IMG/VR virus record: IMGVR_UViG_3300042934_000625
Coordinates: 1-25,196 of that record
Length of the DNA stretch: 25,196 bases
Reading direction: 5' to 3' (one strand)
Origin: a virus
Position 1 is the stretch's first letter, and every line of letters starts with the position of its first letter. The notes beneath the pieces are model-generated. The model saw only the letters and a list, made by a program, of their open reading frames with translations, was not told the DNA's origin and did not search any database. This document shows positions 21,783-25,196 of the stretch, piece by piece. A program made the translations under genes and the position numbers.

Positions 21783-22075
21783 AGGCGATCGCCCGGGTCC
21801 CGTTCAATCTCAAGCCGGATCGCCTCGTCAGCGTCTTGCTGGGCGATGTCCGCCTCAAGCAGGGCCTTGGCCGCGGCGATCGCCTCGTCCGAAGCGTCAT
21901 GCAGGAGATTCACAAGCTCGGCCACACGAGGCGCGTGCTCGCCGTCGAGGACGATGACCGCGGCGCCTTCGTGCTCGCCGCCGAACGTCACCGTGATGGC
22001 GCCCTGGTTCGCTTCGCGTACTGCTTCGACGATCTCGCCGACCGTGAGGTTGAGGGGGTGGGTCTTGAGCTGCAT
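21779..22075 (-). CDS. Small early protein, paralogue of the 22723-22989 product
   Basis: This 98-residue protein starts MQLKTHPLNLTVGEIVEAVR and continues ITVTFGGEHEGAAVIVLDGE and AELVNLLHDASDEAIAAAKA. It aligns with the neighbouring 88-residue protein over HPLN-T-GE-V, VT-GGE-EG-A-I-LD and LL-DA-D, so the two are tandem paralogues separated by two other genes. The predicted fold is a helix, two or three strands, then two helices. AAAGGAT precedes the ATG. Three GCGATCGC copies lie in or at the edge of this gene and the next. Function is unknown; strong conservation of short blocks suggests a compact structural or binding domain. Confidence 0.75.
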   Translation of the reverse strand: MQLKTHPLNLTVGEIVEAVREANQGAITVTFGGEHEGAAVIVLDGEHAPRVAELVNLLHDASDEAIAAAKALLEADIAQQDADEAIRLEIERDPGDRL

Positions 22076-22078
22076 GGT

Positions 22079-22264
22079 CTATCCTTTCTTCCGGCGCAGG
22101 AACGCCCGCGCCTCCGTGTCCGTCACCGTCCGCATGCGGCGGTACTGGGTGATGTTGCCCGCTTCGTCCCGGGCGGCGACTTCCACCAGCACGAGGGCCA
22201 GCTCGGCCTGGTCGTGCTCGGCGGTGCGGTCGAGCTGCGCGAGCTCGCGTTCGTTCGTGGTCAT
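22079..22264 (-). CDS. Small early protein, unknown function
   Basis: This 61-residue protein contains AELALVLVEVAARDEAGNIT and YRRMRTVTDTEARAFLRRKK, a strand-rich middle and basic tail. GAGGTG is placed before the ATG at 22264, which also overlaps the stop of a short frame upstream (ATGA). It ends four bases before the start of the next gene's ribosome site. I do not recognise a family. The VLVEVA and RMRTVTDTEA stretches suggest a small beta-hairpin and helix. Confidence 0.6.
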   Translation of the reverse strand: MTTNERELAQLDRTAEHDQAELALVLVEVAARDEAGNITQYRRMRTVTDTEARAFLRRKKG

Positions 22265-22398
22265 CGCTTCACCTCGTGTAAAATAGACGCAAGCGCCGCC
22301 GCTGTGACACGGTAAATCTTCCGGCCGTAGGACGCGGGCAACCGCGGATCGCGAGAGGGGAACGGGAAGTCCCTCGGCAGCGGCGCCCGAGTTTACTT
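22265..22398 (-). other. Spacer with a short in-frame extension beyond two stop codons
   Basis: Directly after the TAG stop of the gene at 22399-22719, the same frame reads AAG and then TAA, and then stays open for about 43 codons to a TGA overlapping the next ATG. The open part ends SYGRKIYRVTAAALASILHE and VKR, which has gene-like composition, but it has no good start codon or ribosome site. It may be a decayed C terminus, a short gene with a rare start, or chance. No terminator is visible here. Confidence 0.4.
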
Positions 22399-22719
22399 CT
22401 AATCTGGGAGCGGCTGAGCCGGCATCCCAAGGTGTATGCGCAGCAGGTTCGCGGCCTCGTTGAAGCCGATGTTCTTGCCGTAGAACAAGTTGACCTCTTT
22501 CGCGCCACCTCGGCCGCGCTGCGCACAGTACATCGGGTGCGGTGTCACGCGCTTGTCGAGCACAGCCGACACGGCCGCCTTGTAACGGGCGAGATCCCGC
22601 TCCGCCTGGTTCGCTCTCGCTTGCGCCGCGGCGAGCTGCCATTCGAGAGACGCCGGGCAGTATGGCTTGTGCTCCTTGCTGCCCGCCGGGCAGTGCTGGC
22701 ACGCGATGAAGCCGCCCAT
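22399..22719 (-). CDS. Small protein with a cysteine motif
   Basis: This 106-residue protein begins GGFIACQHCPAGSKEHKPYC with Cys7, Cys10 and Cys21, followed by a helix (LEWQLAAAQARANQAERDLA) and a C-terminal part with VLDKRVTPHPMYCAQRGRGG and FYGKNIGFNEAANLLRIHLG. The Cys pattern could bind a metal. No family is recognised. The ATG follows the previous stop by three bases; only a weak TAGG stands upstream, so it is probably coupled. The gene ends with TAG, and the frame continues after it as noted for 22265-22398. The location among small early genes suggests a host-takeover or regulatory role, but this is not shown. Confidence 0.65.
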   Translation of the reverse strand: MGGFIACQHCPAGSKEHKPYCPASLEWQLAAAQARANQAERDLARYKAAVSAVLDKRVTPHPMYCAQRGRGGAKEVNLFYGKNIGFNEAANLLRIHLGMPAQPLPD

Positions 22720-22722
22720 AGC

Positions 22723-22989
22723 CTACTCGGCTTCCATCTCGCCGCGCGCCTCGTTGACGCCCTCGGCAAGCTGTTCGTGGATGCTCTCAAAGAGAGCGTC
22801 GGGGGCATCGTAGAGCAGGCCGAAGACCTCGGCGTACAGCTCGGCGTCCTCCTGGTCGAGGAAGATGGCGGCCACCCCCTCGTACTCGCCGCCGAGCGTC
22901 ACGGCGAGGTAGCCGTGGCCTCCCTGGCGCATCTGTTTCACGACCTCACCCAGGGTCGAGTTGAGAGGGTGTTGATTGAGTTTCTCCAT
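22723..22989 (-). CDS. Small early protein, paralogue of the 21779-22075 product
   Basis: This 88-residue protein starts MEKLNQHPLNSTLGEVVKQM, continues YLAVTLGGEYEGVAAIFLDQ and YAEVFGLLYDAPDALFESIH, and ends acidic. It shares HPLN-T-GE-V, VT-GGE-EG-A-I-LD and LL-DAPD/DASD with the 98-residue protein. GAAAGGAG precedes the ATG well. It is acidic where its paralogue is more neutral, so the two may have diverged in partner. Function is unknown. The protein at 23000-23257 might be a third distant copy. Confidence 0.75.
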   Translation of the reverse strand: MEKLNQHPLNSTLGEVVKQMRQGGHGYLAVTLGGEYEGVAAIFLDQEDAELYAEVFGLLYDAPDALFESIHEQLAEGVNEARGEMEAE

Positions 22990-22999
22990 GGGGCTCCTT

Positions 23000-23257
23000 T
23001 CAGCGGCGATCGCCGCCCCGGGCCGGCGGCCGCGGCGTGAAAAGCTGCTGGGCGGCCGCGGCGAGCTGGCCGAACTGATACCCGACGCACACGGCCACCG
23101 TCACCTCGGCCTGGCCGTCGACCATCGTGTAGTGCGTGGCGTCCTCGGCCTGCATGATGGCGATCAGGTCGCGGACGCGGAGGTCGAGGAAGCCCTCGAC
23201 GCCGGCGGGCACGGGCGGGGCGTCCGGCCACTCGCGGAGAATCAGGGGAAGGGTCAT
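23000..23257 (-). CDS. Small early protein, possible distant member of the same family
   Basis: This 85-residue protein begins MTLPLILREWPDAPPVPAGV and contains FLDLRVRDLIAIMQAED and AEVTVAVCVGYQFGQLAAAA. Helix, strand, strand, helix order resembles that of the two paralogues (L-VGEIVEAVR / ITVTFGGEHEG / AELV), but identity is low, so I give this only as a possibility. The ATG at 23257 has a weak AGG eight bases upstream and the gene starts nine bases after the stop of the preceding gene. It ends directly before the ribosome site of the next gene. Function is unknown. Confidence 0.65.
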   Translation of the reverse strand: MTLPLILREWPDAPPVPAGVEGFLDLRVRDLIAIMQAEDATHYTMVDGQAEVTVAVCVGYQFGQLAAAAQQLFTPRPPARGGDRR

Positions 23258-23265
23258 CTGTGGGC

Positions 23266-23535
23266 CTACTTCCGATTGCGCTTGCGCGCCGCGCGGGAGG
23301 CCTTGGCCTTCGCCTTGTCGCGGGCCTGCATGCCGACCTTGGTGTAGCCCGAGCGGGTCTTCTGCGGGTAGACCTTCCGCAGCTCGCGCCGCTTCATCTC
23401 GGCGATGTCGATCGTCTCGGTGCGCACGACCTGGCCGTTGGGGATGCTCTCGTCGATGACGATGATCTCGCCTCGCGCCTTCATGCCTTCGATGATGCCG
23501 GCGGCTTCCAGTTCGCGGTAAGTGGTGCTGTTCAT
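23266..23535 (-). CDS. Small basic early protein
   Basis: This 89-residue protein begins MNSTTYRELEAAGIIEGMKA, contains IIVIDESIPNGQVVRTETID and IAEMKRRELRKVYPQKTRSG, and ends in a very basic tail (KAKAKASRAARKRNRK). A nucleic-acid-binding role fits the charge but is not proven. The start has GCGAG upstream, and a 5-bp GC stem (23552-23566) precedes it, perhaps affecting ribosome access. I do not recognise a family. The 230 bases beyond its start hold no clear minus-strand gene, so transcription may begin there. Confidence 0.65.
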   Translation of the reverse strand: MNSTTYRELEAAGIIEGMKARGEIIVIDESIPNGQVVRTETIDIAEMKRRELRKVYPQKTRSGYTKVGMQARDKAKAKASRAARKRNRK

Positions 23536-23577
23536 GATGTTCTCGCTTTCTGCCCGTCGTGCGGGCGGTAGGGTGAG

Positions 23578-23763
23578 CTAGGCGAATTCGCATTCGTTTC
23601 CGCTCACCGGCCCTACTGTGGAAAAACCACGATGTATGTCAATAACAACCTGTGTTACAATCCTGGCAACCGCGCCCAAGAGCCTGAGGAGCCAGATTAT
23701 GTTGTTTCCGAGCGCCGCCGTTGCTGCTTTTGCTCCATTCTGGAAACTGATCGCCTGGTTCAT
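23578..23763 (-). CDS. Doubtful small membrane-protein frame
   Basis: The frame encodes 61 residues with a hydrophobic stretch (NNIIWLLRLLGAVARIVTQV). Its codons (GCA, GGA, AAT, AGT) differ from the GC-ending codons of neighbours, and no proper ribosome site stands before the ATG. It lies over the promoter-like sites of the region and competes with the plus-strand 23-residue frame. I list it for completeness with low confidence. Confidence 0.25.
   Translation of the reverse strand: MNQAISFQNGAKAATAALGNNIIWLLRLLGAVARIVTQVVIDIHRGFSTVGPVSGNECEFA
23653..23661 (+). promoter_or_regulatory. Extended -10 promoter element on the plus strand
   Basis: TGT-TACAAT carries the TGn extension and differs from TATAAT at one position. 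The -35 region 17 bases upstream (TGTATG) is poor. A transcript from here would reach the small plus-strand frame at 23699 about 30 bases later. Confidence 0.4.
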
Positions 23764-23770
23764 CCGCTAA
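23699..23770 (+). CDS. Possible 23-residue hydrophobic peptide gene
   Basis: The frame begins MLFPSAAVAAF and ends APFWKLIAWFIR. It is strongly hydrophobic with Trp and basic residues near its end. GAGGAG (23686-23691) stands seven bases before the ATG, and an extended -10 element lies about 38 bases upstream of the ATG. The TAA stop overlaps the TAG stop of the minus-strand gene at 23767. Small hydrophobic peptides of this kind occur among type I toxins and among small membrane regulators. I cannot tell whether it is translated. Confidence 0.35.
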   Translation: MLFPSAAVAAFAPFWKLIAWFIR

Positions 23771-24075
23771 CGGCGCCCTTCTCCCTCGGCCCCAGGGCGA
23801 TCGCTGCCCAGGGGCGGCGCCAAGTCGTCGGTATCGGGCACCGGATGCCCAGGGCACCCGGTCACAGGGTCGAAGGCGTCGCAGTCGCCCATGGGGATGA
23901 GGTGCACGCCCTGGGCCCACAACTCCTCGAGGTTGCGCCGTGCCTCGCGCGGGTGAATCAGCCGGCCCTCCGCATCCTTGAAGCAGTCGTAGTGCGCCTT
24001 TTCGAACTGCTTTGGCGTGTAGTTCTTGAGTACGCCCTCAACGCTCATGGCCATATGGTGAATCGTTGTCGGCAT
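23767..24075 (-). CDS. Small early protein with Cys-His C-terminal motif
   Basis: This 102-residue protein starts MPTTIHHMAMSVEGVLKNYT, has a helical middle (EKAHYDCFKDAEGRLIHPRE and RRNLEELWAQGV) and then GDCDAFDPVTGCPGHPVPD, a Cys/His pattern I recall from short phage proteins with unknown function. GAAAGGA precedes the ATG. It ends at the point where the plus-strand peptide frame also stops. A GCGATCGC copy lies near its C terminus in the Gly-Ser-Asp-Arg codons. No enzymatic motif is seen. Confidence 0.68.
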   Translation of the reverse strand: MPTTIHHMAMSVEGVLKNYTPKQFEKAHYDCFKDAEGRLIHPREARRNLEELWAQGVHLIPMGDCDAFDPVTGCPGHPVPDTDDLAPPLGSDRPGAEGEGRR

Positions 24076-24086
24076 CGTCTGTCCTT

Positions 24087-24584
24087 TCAGCTGGCGTTGC
24101 GGCGGGCCCGCTGCGCCGCTCGCATCTCGGCGCTGCTGTTGTAATTGGCGTAGCAGCTGACGGTCCCGGTGCTCACGCCGTAGTGCTCGGCCAACTGGCG
24201 TCGGGTCATGCCCTGGGCGGCCAGCTGCCGCAGCTCGGCGATCACCGCCGGCGTGAAGGCGAACCCCTTCTTCCGGCGCATCCGCTCCTGCGCGATGGTG
24301 CGCAGGCGCTCGCCCAAGGGCACCGTGTACTTCGGGCGCGGCATGCCGTAGCGCCGCTCGTGCATCAGGCAGGCCGAACAGAGCTGGCGGGAAACGAGGT
24401 GGATCGTCTTCACCTCGTCGCAGTTGCTGCACGGCTTAGGGTTGGCCTTCCTCTTGGCGTTGTATCGCTCGCTGTGCCGGATGATGCTGTCGCGGCTGCG
24501 CTTGCGCTTCTGGCGGTAGGCGTAGCGCTTTCGCTCTTCTTCGTGGGTTGGGCAAAGGTCGCCCGGCTTACATCCGCAGTCCAT
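24087..24584 (-). CDS. Zinc-ribbon plus helix-turn-helix DNA-binding protein
   Basis: This 165-residue protein has Cys3/Cys5/Cys11/His14 near its start, a second Cys cluster (Cys52-x2-Cys55 and Cys69-x2-Cys72) as in a zinc ribbon, and a C-terminal helix-turn-helix at about residues 126-147 (MTRRQLAEHYGVSTGTVSCY) preceded by FTPAVIAELRQLAAQG. The last part resembles resolvase-type HTH domains. It probably binds DNA and controls transcription. GAAAGGAGCG stands before the ATG. Directly upstream lies a region with two palindromes (24585-24710), a possible target for self-regulation. It has no recombinase catalytic domain. Confidence 0.75.
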   Translation of the reverse strand: MDCGCKPGDLCPTHEEERKRYAYRQKRKRSRDSIIRHSERYNAKRKANPKPCSNCDEVKTIHLVSRQLCSACLMHERRYGMPRPKYTVPLGERLRTIAQERMRRKKGFAFTPAVIAELRQLAAQGMTRRQLAEHYGVSTGTVSCYANYNSSAEMRAAQRARRNAS

Positions 24585-24710
24585 GCTCTCGCTCCTTTCG
24601 TCCGACGCTAGGGCTATTTAACTGGTGTTTTCGAGATAACTACCATTATCAATGGACCTGCAATCCGGCTCAGTGAGCCGACGACAGGCGCTAACGCTAG
24701 GTTTCCAGGT
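24585..24710 (-). promoter_or_regulatory. Operator-like region with two perfect palindromes
   Basis: This 126-base spacer is AT-richer than its surroundings. It carries CCATT-ATC-AATGG (24643-24655) and CGGCTCA-G-TGAGCCG (24666-24680), both perfect dyads, and a direct repeat ACGCTAGG (24605-24612 and 24694-24701) flanking them. A promoter for the HTH gene at 24087 is expected here; TTAAAT-like sequence stands near 24615 but with no well-spaced -35. The dyads could be operators for the flanking DNA-binding proteins. Confidence 0.55.
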
Positions 24711-24962
24711 TTATTTATCCGGCGCCCGATCGCCGCCCCCGTCCGAGGCCTGGTTTTTCTCCAGATAATTCGGAGGCCGGGCCGCTCGCTCGCGCGCTCG
24801 ACGTTCATGCCGAGCGGCGGCGAACGCCTCGACCTGGCGCCGGTTGATCAGGCCGGTTCGGCGATCGCCCAGTAGGATTCCCTGGCTGAGCATCCACTTG
24901 ATCGCTGGGGCTCTCTCCCTCAGCACCCGCCCCGCCTCGAGCGGGGTCATCCACTCGCCCAT
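24711..24962 (-). CDS. Small HTH (MerR/excisionase-like) DNA-binding protein
   Basis: This 83-residue protein begins GEWMTPLEAGRVLRERAPAI and continues KWMLSQGILLGDRRTGLINR and RQVEAFAAARHERRARERAA. The order T-LEA---L--R-P-I---L--G-L---R--G-I----VEAF is that of winged-helix MerR/excisionase-type proteins. The tail is basic and then acidic. GGAGGA is eight bases before the ATG. The gene's first 158 bases overlap the end of the preceding gene. It may regulate the early operon or take part in excision; no integrase is in the window to support the latter. Confidence 0.68.
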   Translation of the reverse strand: MGEWMTPLEAGRVLRERAPAIKWMLSQGILLGDRRTGLINRRQVEAFAAARHERRARERAARPPNYLEKNQASDGGGDRAPDK

Positions 24963-25196
24963 AGCCGTCTTCCTCCAGCTCGCACCAGCGCTGCCGCCAG
25001 TACGAGGACATGCGCAGCTGGTTCGGCTCAGGCTCCGGCCGGACGTACCGCGCCGTCTGCTCGGCCACCCAAGCCGGCGTCACCGTCTCGAGCTCGTTCA
25101 TCGCCCAGCCGGCGAGCCGCTCGTATTCCCGCCGGAGCGACTCGGGGTGCTGCGTCTCGGTCTTCTCCTGGCCGTTGACCTTGGTCGTCACCTTCA
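24805..25196 (-). CDS. Hypothetical protein, possibly truncated by the right edge
   Basis: The frame gives 128 residues from a GTG at 25191 but stays open to the window edge, so the true start may lie beyond. The product contains PESLRREYERLAGWAMNELE, TPAWVAEQTARYVRPEPEPN and SSYWRQRWCELEEDGYG, then a Pro/Gly/Arg-rich end that overlaps the HTH gene by 158 bases. The first ~85 residues look gene-like and helical; the overlapping tail is probably only the frame running to its stop. No family is recognised. Confidence 0.5.
   Translation of the reverse strand, partial: KVTTKVNGQEKTETQHPESLRREYERLAGWAMNELETVTPAWVAEQTARYVRPEPEPNQLRMSSYWRQRWCELEEDGYGRVDDPARGGAGAEGESPSDQVDAQPGNPTGRSPNRPDQPAPGRGVRRRSA

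Larger units (their letters stand above)
23536..23766. promoter_or_regulatory. AT-richer intergenic region with promoter-like sites on both strands
   Basis: This 231-base stretch is the most AT-rich in the right part. On the minus strand a perfect -35 hexamer TTGACA (plus 23637-23642 as TGTCAA) is present, but no good -10 at 16-18 bases. On the plus strand TGTTACAAT (23653-23661) matches an extended -10. There is also a GTGG-AAAAA-CCAC dyad (about 23619-23631). A weak 61-codon minus frame and a 24-codon plus frame lie across it, listed separately. I take the region to hold the promoter for the early operon to its left, but cannot place it with certainty. Confidence 0.45.
1..25196. repeat. Dispersed HIP1-type octamer GCGATCGC, 25 copies
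   Basis: Exact copies of the palindrome GCGATCGC start at 159, 639, 2356, 3321, 3972, 6584, 6716, 9273, 9506, 9626, 10104, 13041, 13677, 15329, 18029, 19246, 19723, 20116, 21072, 21730, 21785, 21876, 23006, 23797 and 24861. Seventeen are extended to GGCGATCGCC. At about 65 % GC with independent bases roughly one copy would be expected. The copies lie almost entirely inside genes. Most read Ala-Ile-Ala, but several (for example 10104, 19723, 21785, 23006, 24861) sit in another frame and read Gly-Asp-Arg or part of it, so a peptide motif alone does not explain them. HIP1 (highly iterated palindrome 1) is known from many cyanobacterial genomes; linking this phage to such a host is inference. Confidence 0.9.

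Noticed and set aside
22269-22526. 85-codon minus-strand frame in the spacer after the Cys-motif gene
   Set aside because: Arg/Ser/Thr-rich out-of-frame shadow of the gene at 22399-22719 without a start signal.
24614-24808. 64-codon minus-strand frame over the operator-like region
   Set aside because: It overlaps the HTH gene and the palindromes, has no ribosome site, and its codon use changes along the frame.
24711-24962. Evidence for a lysogeny module (excisionase partner of an integrase)
   Set aside because: The small HTH protein could be an excisionase, but no integrase, attachment site or CI-like repressor is visible, so temperate lifestyle is not established.
1-25196. CRISPR arrays, tRNA genes, insertion sequences
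   Set aside because: Reading through both strands I saw no regularly spaced repeats, no tRNA cloverleaf and no transposase or IS ends.

Overview
The window is one contiguous segment of a tailed double-stranded DNA phage, or of a prophage of one, with siphovirus-like architecture. It has high GC content, judged by eye at about 64-65 %. Almost every gene lies on the minus strand, so the functional order runs from right (25.2 kb) to left (1): early and regulatory genes, packaging, head, connector, tail, tail tip, lysis. I see no integrase, tRNA, rRNA, CRISPR array, insertion sequence or photosynthesis gene. The palindrome GCGATCGC occurs 25 times, where independent bases at this composition would give about one. 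This is the HIP1 signature of many cyanobacteria, so a cyanobacterial host is my leading guess. It remains an inference, because no gene here proves the host.

Right part (about 19.2-25.2 kb). This is a set of small early or regulatory genes: two helix-turn-helix proteins, several small proteins with cysteine motifs, a pair of paralogous ~90-residue proteins, a RecU-like Holliday junction resolvase (20783-21388) and a small sigma-region-4-like regulator (19989-20312) at the edge of the late region. One gene breaks the strand order. At 20381-20884 a plus-strand gene encodes a membrane-anchored coiled-coil protein with its own extended -10 promoter, and it looks like a moron. A second possible plus-strand unit, a 23-residue hydrophobic peptide, lies near 23.7 kb.

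Middle part (about 9.8-19 kb). The order is small terminase, large terminase, portal, MuF-type minor head protein, a Mu I-like protease fused to a scaffold (with an internal ribosome binding site that would also give free scaffold), a DUF2190-type decoration protein, the HK97-fold major capsid protein, a stem-loop with a UUCG loop, and connector proteins: gp6-like adaptor, head closure, HK97 gp10-like and a DUF3168-like tail terminator. Most genes overlap by ATGA or TGATG or are separated by a few bases, consistent with one long late operon.

Left part (1-9.8 kb). It holds two tandem paralogous tail tube proteins, the G/GT tail assembly chaperones with a canonical GGGAAAC slippery site, a 1087-residue tape measure protein, a tail hub protein and two tail-tip or fibre proteins. 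A rho-independent terminator follows at 1313-1338. Beyond it are an HEQGH metallopeptidase-like protein, an XhlA-type holin and the start of an endolysin that runs off the left edge.

The most notable points are the HIP1 density, the two programmed or nested expression devices (frameshift and internal scaffold start), the duplicated tube gene, the metallopeptidase in the lysis/tail-tip region, and the opposite-strand moron whose 3' end overlaps RecU.
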